This document shows, piece after piece, positions 27,074 to 36,563 of a stretch of DNA of 64,000 bases. Location: contig JAPNUP010000124.1 in NCBI GenBank assembly GCA_026627345.1, positions 1 to 64,000 of the forward strand, given 5' to 3'. Position 1 is the stretch's first letter. Every line of letters begins with the position of its first letter. Under the pieces are notes generated by a model, which did no database searches, was not told where the DNA came from, and worked only from the letters and a program-made list of their open reading frames with translations. The translations under genes were made by a program, and so were the position numbers. Origin of the DNA: Bacillota bacterium (GTDB taxonomy: Bacteria > Bacillota > Bacilli > Alicyclobacillales > SLC66).

Positions 27074-27460
27074 ATGGCGATTGCCCAGATTATCCTCTTT
27101 GCTGTCGTCGGCGCCATGTTGATCATGGTGATTAGAGAGCTTGCGCCGCAGATCGCTTTTTTGCTCACTTTGGTCGTGGCGATTGCACTTTTTGCCATCG
27201 CGATGCAACGCGTCACGGGGATCCTTATTCCGATCGAGAGGCTGGCGGGTGAAGCGGACGTCAACTCGCTGTTTTTTGCCACCGTGATCAAGATCATTGG
27301 GATCGCCTACCTCGTGGAGTTTGGTGCCCAAATCGCGCGCGATGCGGGCGTAGGCTCGATTGCTGCGAAGCTGGAGTTGACCGGGAAGCTATTTATTCTA
27401 GTCCTGGCAATCCCTATTATCACAGCTGTGGTGGACGCTATCGCTCATCTGTTGCCGTGA
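27074..27460 (+). CDS. spoIIIAD: Stage III sporulation protein AD
   Basis: Membrane protein related to SpoIIIAC, 128 aa, with three or four hydrophobic segments. Starts seven bases after spoIIIAC. Identified by size, hydrophobic pattern, family-like sequence (FFATVIKIIGIAYLVEFGAQI) and position. Confidence 0.92.
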   Translation: MAIAQIILFAVVGAMLIMVIRELAPQIAFLLTLVVAIALFAIAMQRVTGILIPIERLAGEADVNSLFFATVIKIIGIAYLVEFGAQIARDAGVGSIAAKLELTGKLFILVLAIPIITAVVDAIAHLLP

Positions 27461-27493
27461 CGCAAAAAGACGCCATAGGTAGGGGGTAGTTGA

Positions 27494-28798
27494 ATGGGGA
27501 CAGGGCCTGTGTTTCGCCGTAAGGCGCAGTGGCAGCGCATGTGGTGGATGTCAGTGAGCCTTGCTTGTCTCCTGATCTGCCTACTTTGGCCGTCGCGTCC
27601 GGTTATGGCGCAAACCGATTCGCCGCCTGCATCCGGGCTTCCTCCGCCTGTTGCCGCTGTCGACCACCAAGCCGCGGCCCAGGCGCCAGTGCCGAGCGTC
27701 CCAACCCCTGTGCAGTTGGCGAAGGCGCAAACGGCGACACTGTCGCAAGGCGCGATCGAACAGGCCTGGAATCAGGTGGCGACGCAGTACGGCGGGTTTA
27801 TTCCCACGAGCCTCGACGGCTCCTGGGTCAGTCAGTTCTTGCCTGGCGGCGAAGGATTGTCTGCCTCTAGTGTCGTTCATGGTTTTGTGCAGTATCTGAT
27901 TTCTATGCTCCTTGACAACGGAAAACTGCTGGGCATGATTCTCATACTCGCGGTCCTTGCTGCGGTGTTGGAAGCCATGCAAACCGCGTTTGAATCACCG
28001 CTGGTCAGTAAAACCGCATTTTTCATCGTCTATCTAGTCATCGTTGCGCTGGCCATTACGTCGTTTCGCACAGCTACGCAGTTCGCCGGCGTTGCGATCG
28101 ATGACATGACGTCGCTGATGTTTGGATCCCTTCCGGTGGTTCTGGCACTCATCACCGCATCGGGTGGACTCACGTCTGCAGCGGCCTTTCACCCGCTCAT
28201 TGTCTTTATGGTCAATGCGATGGGCGCTTTAGTACACAACTGGGTCTTTCCGATGATCTTCTTTGCAGCCGTACTTTCACTTGTCAGCGTCATTTCCGAC
28301 CGTTTCAAAGTGACAGAACTGGCTGAGTTTATACGCAATGTGACCCTTGCCGTACTCGGGGGTGGCATGAGTATTTTTCTTGGCGTCATGTCTGTGCAGG
28401 GATCTTTAACCAGTGTGGCAGATGGCGTGACCTTACGCAGCGCAAAATTCGTAGCCAGCACTTTCGTGCCGTTCATAGGAAAGGCCTTGTCAGACGCGAG
28501 TGAATCGATCGCAGGTGCCTCGCTACTCGTAAAAAATGCGACAGGCATGGCTAGTGCCGTTTTGCTCTTGCTGATTTGTGCCTTTCCAGCTTTAAAGATT
28601 CTGGCCTTATCCCTCGTCTATAGCGGTGCCGCAGCAATTTTGCAACCGCTTGGAGACACGCCTGTGATCCTGGCACTGAGCACCGTCGGCAAAAGTTTGT
28701 CGCTTGTGTTCGCGGCGCTCGCGGCAGTGGGATTGATGTTTTTTTTCTCGCTTGTGATTACGGTTGCGGCGACTAACATCACCGCGTTTGTGAGGTGA
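27494..28798 (+). CDS. spoIIIAE: Stage III sporulation protein AE
   Basis: Large polytopic membrane protein of the SpoIIIA complex (434 aa). An N-terminal signal-like segment (WWMSVSLACLLICLLWPS) and a Pro/Ala-rich linker precede about eight membrane segments; AFHPLIVFMVNAMGALV and LTSVADGVTLRSAKF are family-like. RBS GTAGGGGG upstream of ATG. Confidence 0.92.
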   Translation: MGTGPVFRRKAQWQRMWWMSVSLACLLICLLWPSRPVMAQTDSPPASGLPPPVAAVDHQAAAQAPVPSVPTPVQLAKAQTATLSQGAIEQAWNQVATQYGGFIPTSLDGSWVSQFLPGGEGLSASSVVHGFVQYLISMLLDNGKLLGMILILAVLAAVLEAMQTAFESPLVSKTAFFIVYLVIVALAITSFRTATQFAGVAIDDMTSLMFGSLPVVLALITASGGLTSAAAFHPLIVFMVNAMGALVHNWVFPMIFFAAVLSLVSVISDRFKVTELAEFIRNVTLAVLGGGMSIFLGVMSVQGSLTSVADGVTLRSAKFVASTFVPFIGKALSDASESIAGASLLVKNATGMASAVLLLLICAFPALKILALSLVYSGAAAILQPLGDTPVILALSTVGKSLSLVFAALAAVGLMFFFSLVITVAATNITAFVR

Positions 28799-28804
28799 TG
28801 ATAC

Positions 28805-29299
28805 GTGTTCGCAGCTGTATCTGACTGGGTTAGGCACCTAGTGTTCCTGATTCTTCTGGCAGTCATGGTCGAACTCGTGTTGCCGCAAAGCGGTTTGCAA
28901 AAATATGTGCGCGCCGTGTTTGGACTGTTGATCGTCCTGACCATGCTCGATCCTTTGCGAGCTTTGCTGACGGCCAACTATTCGGCTCAAGCATTTGATC
29001 AAAATTTGCAAGGGCCGCTGATGCAAACGGTGGGCAGTAGTCAGTCTGAAGCGAGCACGGCGTATGCACAAGACCTCGCAAACTCGCTTACCAGCGACAT
29101 TTCTGCAAGTTTTGGCGTCAGGTTGCAAGGTGTGCAGGTGATCACGAGTGTGGCAGGCGATGGTGCTAGCACAGTGACGGGTGTCTATGCATCACTGCCA
29201 GGGGCACAAGGCGATCGTGGGCCACTTCTTGCACGTGAGATTCAGGCGCAGATCTCAGAGCTTCTGGGGCTGCCGACGGGAGCCATTCACGTGCAGTGA
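28805..29299 (+). CDS. spoIIIAF: Stage III sporulation protein AF
   Basis: Two N-terminal membrane segments (HLVFLILLAVMVELVLP, YVRAVFGLLIVLTMLDPL) then a soluble domain of the ring-building type found in SpoIIIAF/AG. 164 aa. GTG start seven bases after spoIIIAE. Confidence 0.9.
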   Translation: MFAAVSDWVRHLVFLILLAVMVELVLPQSGLQKYVRAVFGLLIVLTMLDPLRALLTANYSAQAFDQNLQGPLMQTVGSSQSEASTAYAQDLANSLTSDISASFGVRLQGVQVITSVAGDGASTVTGVYASLPGAQGDRGPLLAREIQAQISELLGLPTGAIHVQ

Positions 29300-29339
29300 A
29301 GAGAGGGCGGGAAGGGGGAGATGGGATGGGATAAATGAG

Positions 29340-29918
29340 GTGGTGCAAAAGTTACTGAAGAGCAAGTGGTTGCTTGGATTGACGGCGATCGGTATCTTGC
29401 TCCTTGTGTTTGGCGCAGGTGGTGGATTGTCGGGGACTTCCGGTAACACAGGTCCTCCTGCAGGAGCCACTCCTGTAGCAGCGACGCCAGTACAGACCAA
29501 TCACCAGTCTGCCGCCGTAGAAGCGGCCGATGCCTATGAAACACAACTCGATCAGCAACTCGAGCACATGCTCGATCAGATTGCCGGTATCAGCGGAGCC
29601 CTGGTCATGGTCCGTGTAGATTCGACGACGAAGGAAGACTTCGGTCAAAATCTGACGACGTCCCGCTCTACGTCGAGTGACAGTGGCTCCAAAGCAACGA
29701 CCGTAACGACTTCTGCGCAGTCGCAAGTCGTCACTGTATCTGGGGCAAACGGAACGCAAAGTCCCCTTGTCACTGAACAAGAACTGCCACATATCACCGG
29801 CGTCCTGGTGGTCGCAAGTGCACAAGACGACGTACAGATGGAAGCGGAAGTAACCAGTGCTGTACAAGACGTACTGGGCATTCCCGCCTATAAAATCACA
29901 GTGTTGCCGCGTCGCTAA
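29340..29918 (+). CDS. spoIIIAG: Stage III sporulation protein AG
   Basis: Ring-forming protein of the SpoIIIA channel. One N-terminal membrane segment (WLLGLTAIGILLLVFG), a low-complexity Gly/Pro/Ala stretch and a C-terminal ring-building motif domain. I start at GTG 29340 (VVQKLLKSKW); GTG 29343 is an alternative and the frame is open to 29181. 192 aa, shorter than B. subtilis (229). Confidence 0.87.
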   Translation: MVQKLLKSKWLLGLTAIGILLLVFGAGGGLSGTSGNTGPPAGATPVAATPVQTNHQSAAVEAADAYETQLDQQLEHMLDQIAGISGALVMVRVDSTTKEDFGQNLTTSRSTSSDSGSKATTVTTSAQSQVVTVSGANGTQSPLVTEQELPHITGVLVVASAQDDVQMEAEVTSAVQDVLGIPAYKITVLPRR

Positions 29919-30025
29919 GGCCCGCATGATAATCGGAACCACGGTGTAGGCGCTCATGACTATGGTCGACCGTGGCCAATGGCGCCAAGTACCCAAATAA
30001 CGATGACAAAGGAGAAGGATCGATT

Positions 30026-30601
30026 ATGGTAAAACGGCAAACAGTATGGCTCTCCACAATGATGGTGCTCTCTTTAATGCTCATTGGCTACTACACGCTT
30101 GGCACGCCGCCGCAATCCAACACCAAGAGCACGACGACTGGCGCGGGCATTACGACGGGGGTGGTGGGCCAAAGTACTGGAGGTACACCCGCAGTACCGA
30201 CGACTACCAATAGTGGTCAAGCGCTGAGCGGCACCAGCGACTCCGCACAAGGCAGTGACTGGTACGCGCTAATGTCGATGGATCAACAAAAACACGAGTC
30301 GGCCCTGATTACGACCCTACAAAACACGATGGCTAGCAGCCGCGCCAGCAGCGCCGAAGTCAATCGTGCCTATCAGGAACTGACAGCCATTCAAACGCAA
30401 ACGATGGAAGCCAACCGCGTGCACGACCTACTTCTCGGTCAATACCCGGATTCGTTGACGATTTTCAATCCGTCAGGTAGCGTACAGGTATACGTGGAAG
30501 CCAAGAGTTTGACACCTGAGGCAGCGGTGGAAGTGATTAACCTGGTGTCGCAGACCCTCGGAATCTCGTCCAATCAGGTGACCGTCGCCCCTCATGCGTA
30601 A
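30026..30601 (+). CDS. spoIIIAH: Stage III sporulation protein AH
   Basis: Mother-cell partner of forespore SpoIIQ. One N-terminal membrane segment (VWLSTMMVLSLMLIGYYTL), Thr/Gly-rich linker, and C-terminal YscJ/FliF-like domain. ATG 30026 has AAGGAGAAGG upstream; an upstream in-frame start at 29972 is not needed. 191 aa. Ends before a strong terminator, closing the operon. Confidence 0.92.
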   Translation: MVKRQTVWLSTMMVLSLMLIGYYTLGTPPQSNTKSTTTGAGITTGVVGQSTGGTPAVPTTTNSGQALSGTSDSAQGSDWYALMSMDQQKHESALITTLQNTMASSRASSAEVNRAYQELTAIQTQTMEANRVHDLLLGQYPDSLTIFNPSGSVQVYVEAKSLTPEAAVEVINLVSQTLGISSNQVTVAPHA

Positions 30602-30630
30602 ACGAGGAGAGGCAGTGGGCATACAGTGCG

Positions 30631-30657
30631 AAGAGGCCGGTGACCCCGGCCTCTTTT
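30631..30657 (+). terminator. Terminator of the spoIIIA operon
   Basis: AAGAGGCCGG (30631-30640) pairs perfectly with CCGGCCTCTT (30646-30655) around a five-base loop, followed by TT. Confidence 0.8.
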
Positions 30658-30686
30658 GCATTGGACACTCTTGGTCCAACCTGTGC

Positions 30687-30692
30687 TATACT
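30687..30692 (+). promoter_or_regulatory. Extended -10 promoter of accB
   Basis: TATACT preceded by TGC (extended -10). A TTGGAC further upstream (30661) is 20 bases away, longer than usual, so the extended element probably carries the promoter. Confidence 0.5.
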
Positions 30693-30761
30693 ACGAGTAT
30701 CATGCCCGTGATGACTTCAGACGGGTTTTCGTTATGCATAGTGGCAAGGGAGTGATCGGAT

Positions 30762-31268
30762 TTGTTTAAAGTCAGTGATCTTCGTGAACTGATCCGCTTA
30801 GTTGATGAGACAAGCATTCACGAATTGCACATCGAGTCTGGGGAGTTGACCTTTCATATCGCGAAAGCGCCGGTTGTTACGACGCAAGTCGTCAGCAAGG
30901 TCCCGACAGTACCAGTAGAGTTGGCTACAGCGTCGGCTCCTGCAGCAAGCGTAGCTGTCGCGGCCTCACCGACAGCTACGGCTGCACAGCCGTCCACCGT
31001 GTCAGACGATGACGCAGCGCATGTAGGCACTGCGTTGATCACATCGCCGATGGTTGGCACGTTCTACCGCTCTCCGTCTCCAACGGCTGCGAGTTACGTG
31101 GAACTAGGGTCCAAGGTCACGGAGAAATCGGTCGTATGCATCGTCGAGGCGATGAAGCTCATGAATGAGATTGAAGCGGATGTACGCGGAGAGATCGTCG
31201 AGATTCTCGCGGAAAATGGAAATCTCGTGGAATACGGGCAGCCCCTATTTCGAGTGAAACTGGCGTAA
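30762..31268 (+). CDS. accB: Acetyl-CoA carboxylase biotin carboxyl carrier protein
   Basis: Carries biotin between carboxylase and transferase in fatty acid synthesis. The C-terminal biotinyl domain has EAMKLMNEI with biotin lysine at about residue 132; an Ala/Pro/Thr/Val-rich linker joins it to an N-terminal helical segment. TTG start with AAGGGAG upstream. 168 aa. Pairs with accC downstream. Confidence 0.96.
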   Translation: MFKVSDLRELIRLVDETSIHELHIESGELTFHIAKAPVVTTQVVSKVPTVPVELATASAPAASVAVAASPTATAAQPSTVSDDDAAHVGTALITSPMVGTFYRSPSPTAASYVELGSKVTEKSVVCIVEAMKLMNEIEADVRGEIVEILAENGNLVEYGQPLFRVKLA

Positions 31269-31283
31269 TTATCGGAGGTTCTC

Positions 31284-32624
31284 ATGTTCAAGAAGATTCT
31301 GATAGCCAACCGCGGAGAAATCGCGGTACGGGTAATCCGAGCTTGCCGTGAGCTTGGCATCCAAAGTGTAGCCATCTATTCTGAGGCTGATCGTGACGCC
31401 TTGCATGTAGAGCTGGCTGATGAGGCGTATTGTGTTGGCCCTACGGCTAGCAAGCAAAGTTACTTGCACATTGCCAATATCATTTCCGTCGCGACGGCGG
31501 TGGGTGCAGAAGCGATTCACCCGGGATATGGTTTTCTCTCGGAGAATAGCGATTTTGCACAGGTCTGTGACGCGGTGGGCGTCACGTTCATCGGTCCGAG
31601 CCCTGACGCGATAGAGCGTATGGGCGACAAGTCTACGGCTAAGGCGACCATGAAGCAGGCAGGTGTTCCTACTGTGCCGGGAACAGACGGTCTAGTAGAG
31701 AGTATGGACGAAGCCATGTCTGTCGCCCGCAAGATCGGCTTTCCAGTGATCATTAAAGCGACGGCGGGGGGAGGCGGTAAAGGAATCCGGGTGGTACATA
31801 CCGAATCCGAGCTACAGGCTGCTTTGACACTTGCGCAGTCTGAAGCTGGTTCCGCTTTCGGCAATGCCGGAGTCTACCTAGAGAAGTACCTGGAGCGTCC
31901 ACGTCATGTCGAGATCCAGATTCTTGGGGATGCGCATGGCAATGTCATTCATCTCGGCGAGCGAGACTGTTCGGTTCAAAGACGCCTTCAGAAATTGGTT
32001 GAGGAGTCACCATCGCCTGCCTTGACTGATGATTTGCGTGAGCGTATGGGTGCGGCAGCTGTGGCTGCAGCCAAAGCTGTGCATTATCAGGGTGCGGGGA
32101 CGCTCGAGTTTCTCCTGGATGAGGACGGGTCTTTTTATTTCATGGAGATGAACACGCGTGTCCAGGTGGAGCACCCTGTCACAGAAATGGTGACGAGCAT
32201 TGACATTGTTCAAGAGCAGATTCGCGTAGCAGCGGGCTTGCCGCTATCGGTGACGCAAGAGCAAGTTCGCCAACGCGGTCATGCGATTGAGTGCCGCATT
32301 AATGCGGAGGATCCAGATAAAGGATTTATGCCGTCACCGGGTCATATCACAGCTTATCTGCCGCCTGGCGGATTTGGCGTGCGCGTGGACAGCGCCGCAT
32401 ATACTGGTTATACCGTGTCCCCGTTTTACGATTCAATGATTGCCAAACTCATTGTTTGGGCGCCAACGCGGATGGAGGCCATTGACCGCATGAAGCGTGC
32501 GCTCAGTGAGTATCAGATCGAAGGGGTCAAGACGACAATGGAATTTCACGAGCGCCTGTTGTCTCATCCCGTTTTTGTTTCTGGTGACGTAAACACACGT
32601 TTTCTTGAAATGTACTCCGTTTGA
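31284..32624 (+). CDS. accC: Biotin carboxylase
   Basis: ATP-grasp enzyme that carboxylates the biotin of Acc[19 protein letters not shown], the glycine-rich ATP loop ([14 protein letters not shown]), [12 protein letters not shown] and [14 protein letters not shown] are textbook signatures. 446 aa. Starts 15 bases after accB with GGAGG. Confidence 0.98.
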   Translation: MFKKILIANRGEIAVRVIRACRELGIQSVAIYSEADRDALHVELADEAYCVGPTASKQSYLHIANIISVATAVGAEAIHPGYGFLSENSDFAQVCDAVGVTFIGPSPDAIERMGDKSTAKATMKQAGVPTVPGTDGLVESMDEAMSVARKIGFPVIIKATAGGGGKGIRVVHTESELQAALTLAQSEAGSAFGNAGVYLEKYLERPRHVEIQILGDAHGNVIHLGERDCSVQRRLQKLVEESPSPALTDDLRERMGAAAVAAAKAVHYQGAGTLEFLLDEDGSFYFMEMNTRVQVEHPVTEMVTSIDIVQEQIRVAAGLPLSVTQEQVRQRGHAIECRINAEDPDKGFMPSPGHITAYLPPGGFGVRVDSAAYTGYTVSPFYDSMIAKLIVWAPTRMEAIDRMKRALSEYQIEGVKTTMEFHERLLSHPVFVSGDVNTRFLEMYSV

Positions 32625-32657
32625 CTCAGTTTTACCATTTGAAAGGAGGTCTGTACC

Positions 32658-33077
32658 ATGTCGACGTCAGGAGTTGTGCGTGCAGAAGTTGGAACCGGGG
32701 AACTCGGAACGACACAGATTGCCAATGAAGTGATCGCTGTTATTGCAGGTCTCGCAGCGACCGATGTGCGCGGCGTGGCCGATATGAGCGGCGGTGTTGT
32801 CGGCGGCATCGCAGAACGTCTCGGTCGCAAGAATTTGAGTAAGGGCGTGAAGGTGGATGTTTCGCCGGATGAGCGTCAGTGCACAGTCGAATTGTCCATT
32901 ATCGCCGAATATGGTGTGCGTATTCCGGAAGTCGCCGCAGAGATTCAAGACACCGTGAAACGAGCGATTGAAGGCATGACTGGCCTCGAAGTGACGGCAG
33001 TCAATGTCAGTGTTCTCGGAATTGCTTTTCGCACTGAAGACCGTGAGGATGAGAATAAAGAGCGCGTTCGTGCGTAG
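32658..33077 (+). CDS. Asp23/Gls24 family envelope stress protein
   Basis: 139-aa alkaline-shock family protein, YqhY-like by position (accB-accC-yqhY in B. subtilis). The core EVIAVIAGLAATDVRGVADM and the C-terminal EVTAVNVSVLGI are family signatures. AAAGGAGG site upstream. Likely membrane-associated through an AmaP-type anchor, and the next gene encodes one. Confidence 0.88.
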   Translation: MSTSGVVRAEVGTGELGTTQIANEVIAVIAGLAATDVRGVADMSGGVVGGIAERLGRKNLSKGVKVDVSPDERQCTVELSIIAEYGVRIPEVAAEIQDTVKRAIEGMTGLEVTAVNVSVLGIAFRTEDREDENKERVRA

Positions 33078-33157
33078 AGCTGACAAACGGCACAGGGTCT
33101 CCCTGTGCCTTTCGTCGTACATAATGTGTGAGGTTGAAAAAGGGGTGAACAGCGCAT

Positions 33158-33670
33158 ATGATCGGTCGATGGATGTTGCGCGTCTATAGCTTTATCATCG
33201 CTTTTATATCGCTGTGGGCCACTTTTTGGCTGCTTGGTTATGGGCCTGTGCAAGAGGTAACGCGTTTTTTGATTGCCAATAATGTGATGTTCCTCGTCGT
33301 TGCGGTGATGTTTCTGTGGTCCCTTCGCTATCTACTCTTTCCTATGCAGAAACGCGAGATCCACTCTTTCGTCAAAACAACTGAGTCCGGTGACATTCGC
33401 ATTGGCTTCGCAGCTGTCAACGAGTTGGCGCGAAGGGCTGCCAGCCAACTCAAAGGGGTCGCTCGACTCCATTCACACGTGCAAGAGCGCCCAGAGGGGC
33501 TCGTCGTGTGGATAAAGGTACGGGCGGATGCGGGCGTCGATCTGACAGCGCTGAGTGAACAGATGCAACAGGCGGTGTCAGAGGCTATTCGCTCTGCCAC
33601 GTCGTTAACGGTTCAAGCCGTACACGTCCAGATTGCGGAATTGGCGCCAGCGACTTTGCAAAAGTCGTAA
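33158..33670 (+). CDS. amaP: AmaP-like alkaline shock response membrane anchor
   Basis: 170 aa: two N-terminal membrane segments (YSFIIAFISLWATFWLLGYG; VMFLVVAVMFLWSLRYLLF) then an Asp23-related cytoplasmic domain. AmaP-type proteins tether Asp23 to the membrane. With the preceding Asp23 gene and following DUF2273-type gene it forms the known three-gene envelope set. Confidence 0.82.
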   Translation: MIGRWMLRVYSFIIAFISLWATFWLLGYGPVQEVTRFLIANNVMFLVVAVMFLWSLRYLLFPMQKREIHSFVKTTESGDIRIGFAAVNELARRAASQLKGVARLHSHVQERPEGLVVWIKVRADAGVDLTALSEQMQQAVSEAIRSATSLTVQAVHVQIAELAPATLQKS

Positions 33671-33697
33671 GTGGGTAGCGTGAAGGGTGAGCGAAAC

Positions 33698-33931
33698 GTG
33701 GACAGACTAGGGGAGTGGGTACGCGCGTTGCAGTCGATCCCAAGGCGGTATATTGGGGCGGGCGCCGGTTTCTTCTTATGGGTGTTGTTTGAGTGGATGG
33801 GCTTTTTTCCTGTATTGTTGCTATGTGCGCTGATGGCGATCGGGTACGCCGTGGGCAGATTCGCTGATGGACGCGATCACTGGCAGCAGGTCATTGAGCG
33901 CATCTGGCAAACGGATCGATTCGACCGTTAG
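33698..33931 (+). CDS. DUF2273-like small membrane protein
   Basis: 77 aa from GTG 33698, which has AAGGGTGA seven bases upstream; the frame is open to 33671. Hydrophobic core (GAGAGFFLWVLFEWMGFFPVLLLCALMAIGY, split here as two segments) with charged ends. Companion of the Asp23/AmaP pair; function unknown. Confidence 0.75.
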   Translation: MDRLGEWVRALQSIPRRYIGAGAGFFLWVLFEWMGFFPVLLLCALMAIGYAVGRFADGRDHWQQVIERIWQTDRFDR

Positions 33932-33970
33932 GTAGAGAATATGAGGGTAAGTGGAGGGAGTCAAGCAAAC

Positions 33971-34405
33971 GTGAGTCGGCATGTAGCCCGAGAGCGGGCT
34001 TTGCAGACGCTTTTTCAAATGGATGTCAACCATATGGGTGTCGATGAGGCAGCCAAGGCCGCGCAAGGCATGTTGGAAGACAGCGTTTTTGATTTGGCGT
34101 TTTATCGAGAACTGCTACAAGGCGTGCAAGAGCATCAAACTGCGATCGATCAGATTTTGGCCCAGTACAGCGAAGATTGGCAAGTCGAACGGATGCCGGG
34201 AGTCGACCGCAACATTCTACGCATTGCAGTGCAAGAGATGGTATACATGGAAGACATTCCTCATGCCGTGGTCATGGACGAGGCTGTGTTACTCTGCAAA
34301 GAATTCGGTACTGAACGCTCTTCTGTGTTTGTCAACGGCGTTCTTGCAGCGGTGTTGACTGACCTGCAGTCACTGCGTCTGAATGCCCGTAAAGAGGAGT
34401 CATGA
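33971..34405 (+). CDS. nusB: Transcription antitermination protein NusB
   Basis: RNA-binding factor for rRNA antitermination. N terminus MSRHVARERALQTLFQMDV matches the family start and follows GGAGGGAG; the frame is open to ATG 33941. PGVDRNILRIAVQEM and DEAVLLCKEFG are conserved. 144 aa. Four-base overlap with the next gene. Confidence 0.93.
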   Translation: MSRHVARERALQTLFQMDVNHMGVDEAAKAAQGMLEDSVFDLAFYRELLQGVQEHQTAIDQILAQYSEDWQVERMPGVDRNILRIAVQEMVYMEDIPHAVVMDEAVLLCKEFGTERSSVFVNGVLAAVLTDLQSLRLNARKEES

Positions 34406-35391
34406 GCGAGATGACGCCGGTGATCGTAGGCGTCGACACCAGTAATTACACAACGTCACTGTGCGCGATTGATAGCACAGGTGTAATTGTTTGGGAAGGC
34501 CGACGCGTCCTGGCTGTTAAAGCAGGTGAACAAGGTCTGATGCAGTCGGCAGCGCTGTTTCAACACGTGGCTCATCTACCGGAGTTACTCAGCTCTTTGC
34601 AAGAAGCGACTTTGCAGCGTCCGGTTGTCGGCGTCGGTGTGAGTACGCGCCCTCGTCATGTAGAAAAATCCTATATGCCTGTGTTTTTGGCAGGTGCGAT
34701 GTGTGCGCGTGCGCTTGCGACTGGAGCCGGCCACTTCCTGCCCGTCGTGGAAACCTCCCACCAATCTGGGCATATTGCTGCAGGACTTTTCACCGCTCAC
34801 CTTGAACTTGCACAAGGTGAGACCATTGTCGTTTTGCACTTGTCGGGTGGTACGACGGATCTCTTGCAGGTGACGCGAGCGAATCACGATTTTGTGTCGG
34901 TGCCGCTCGCACAAAGTTTGGACTTGCATGCCGGTCAGTTTGTGGACCGAGTTGGTGTGATGCTGGGATTGCCCTTTCCCTGTGGTCCGCACTTGGAGAA
35001 ACTAGCCGCCACGTATACCGGTGTCTTGCCGAACTTGCCATCTGCCATACGTAACGGATCGCCGAGCTTTGCAGGGCCATTTAGTGCGGCACAGAGGCTT
35101 TTTGCGAATCGAGAGGAGCCTGCGGCGATCGCGGCGGCGGCACTTCGAGTAGTGGCCAACACCGTGGAAAAGATGATTCGTAGTGCCTGGGAGCGCGTCG
35201 GATCTTGTAGAGTGCTTCTCGTCGGAGGGGTGGCCTCCAACCAGATCATTCACGCGCGTTTGCAAGAGCGTTTGGGACCGCGCAAGCAGCAGTTGTTCGT
35301 TTGTCAACCGAGGTACGCATCTGACAATGCCTTTGGCGTTGCATTGATCGCGCGCGACTGGATGAAACAGGATGTCAAGAAAGTGACATGA
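34402..35391 (+). CDS. TsaD/Kae1-like ASKHA protein (paralogue of TsaD)
   Basis: 329 aa ASKHA-fold protein related to TsaD, the tRNA threonylcarbamoyl transferase, and often mislabelled O-sialoglycoprotein endopeptidase. Retains two histidines (SHQSGHIAAG, HxxxH) and a late Asp (SDNAFGVA), which correspond to the metal ligands of TsaD, but has SGGTTDLL where TsaD has SGGHTQL. It is translationally coupled to nusB. The canonical tsaD is usually elsewhere, so a distinct function is possible. Confidence 0.78.
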   Translation: MSEMTPVIVGVDTSNYTTSLCAIDSTGVIVWEGRRVLAVKAGEQGLMQSAALFQHVAHLPELLSSLQEATLQRPVVGVGVSTRPRHVEKSYMPVFLAGAMCARALATGAGHFLPVVETSHQSGHIAAGLFTAHLELAQGETIVVLHLSGGTTDLLQVTRANHDFVSVPLAQSLDLHAGQFVDRVGVMLGLPFPCGPHLEKLAATYTGVLPNLPSAIRNGSPSFAGPFSAAQRLFANREEPAAIAAAALRVVANTVEKMIRSAWERVGSCRVLLVGGVASNQIIHARLQERLGPRKQQLFVCQPRYASDNAFGVALIARDWMKQDVKKVT

Positions 35392-35439
35392 TTGGCTGTC
35401 CTATCTCGCGTCGTTGTCGCCGGTTGTCAGATATAGTAG

Positions 35440-35460
35440 AAACGATTGTGTAAATCGTTT
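35440..35460 (+). promoter_or_regulatory. Perfect 8-bp inverted repeat, possible operator
   Basis: AAACGATT (35440-35447) and AATCGTTT (35453-35460) are exact inverted repeats with a five-base spacer. They sit between the TsaD-like gene and the AAGGAGG site of the reductase. No T-run follows, so an operator or short leader hairpin is more likely than a terminator. Confidence 0.5.
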
Positions 35461-35483
35461 CATATTTTAAGGAGGACTCTTAT

Positions 35484-36497
35484 ATGGCCAGTAACACTGA
35501 ACTACCGAAAGACGAGAAAGTATTTGACATCACTATTATTGGCGGCGGTCCGACAGGACTCTTTACTGCCTTTTACGCCGGGATTCGCGATGCATCGACA
35601 AAAATTATCGACAGTCTGCCAGCTCTCGGCGGTCAACTGACTGAACTGTATCCAGAGAAGTATATTTATGATGTCGCGGGTTTTCCGAAGATCAAGGCGA
35701 TGGACCTTGTGGACCAACTTGTCGAACAGGCAAACACCTATAAACAAACGGTTTGCTTGAACGAAAAAGTGCTGCGACTGATCAAGCGGGAAGAAGACGG
35801 TGTGTTTGAGTTGCACACGGACAAGATGATTCACTTGTCACATGCTGTCATTATCACAGCCGGAATTGGCGCTTTCACACCCAAATCCTTGCCAGCGGAG
35901 AATGTCAGCAAGTTTGAAGGAAACGGTATTCACTACTATATTGACGACTTGAAAAAATACACTGGCAAGCGCGTACTCGTAGTCGGCGGCGGGGATTCTG
36001 CTGTGGACTTCTCACTCATGCTCCAAACGGTTGCCTCTGAGGTGACATTGATTCACCGCCGTGATCAATTCCGGGCGCACGAAGAGAATGTGAAGACCCT
36101 CTACCAATCCAAAGTCAATGTCAAGACGTTCTTCGAACTGAAGGCAGTTCATGGTGAGGATCACATCACCAGCGTGACGCTCCAAGATAATCGCAGCAAA
36201 GAAAACGAGCAGTTGGAAGTGGATGCTATCATCGGTAGTCTCGGCTTTTCAGCTTCCCTCGGTCCGATCTTGGAATGGGGTCTTGAGATTCAAGACAATG
36301 GGATCGTGGTCGACACGCGGATGGGCACCAATATTCCAGGCGTCTATGCTGCAGGTGATATCGTTTCCTATCCTGGGAAAATTAAACTGATTGCTACAGG
36401 CTTCGGTGAAGCCCCAACGGCTGTCAACAATGCGAAAATCTATCTCGATCCGAAATCCAAGCTCTTCCCGGGACACAGCAGTAGTCGCAAAGAGTAG
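35484..36497 (+). CDS. Ferredoxin-NADP reductase type 2 (YumC family)
   Basis: Thioredoxin-reductase-like flavoenzyme, 337 aa. FAD-binding GGGPTGLFTAFYAG, NADP-binding VVGGGDSAVDF and C-terminal AAGDIVSYPGKIKLIATGFGE; it has no redox-active CxxC, which separates it from true thioredoxin reductase. Own ribosome binding site AAGGAGG and leader with an inverted repeat. Confidence 0.9.
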   Translation: MASNTELPKDEKVFDITIIGGGPTGLFTAFYAGIRDASTKIIDSLPALGGQLTELYPEKYIYDVAGFPKIKAMDLVDQLVEQANTYKQTVCLNEKVLRLIKREEDGVFELHTDKMIHLSHAVIITAGIGAFTPKSLPAENVSKFEGNGIHYYIDDLKKYTGKRVLVVGGGDSAVDFSLMLQTVASEVTLIHRRDQFRAHEENVKTLYQSKVNVKTFFELKAVHGEDHITSVTLQDNRSKENEQLEVDAIIGSLGFSASLGPILEWGLEIQDNGIVVDTRMGTNIPGVYAAGDIVSYPGKIKLIATGFGEAPTAVNNAKIYLDPKSKLFPGHSSSRKE

Positions 36498-36563
36498 TGA
36501 CAAATTCTGTAATGCCTCCGCATCGTGCTATGAAGGTGCGGAGGCCAGAGAGGGGACAAGCCT

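Noticed and set aside
29352-29996. 214-aa minus-strand ORF opposite spoIIIAG
   Set aside because: Antisense shadow; the plus-strand gene has operon context and family features.
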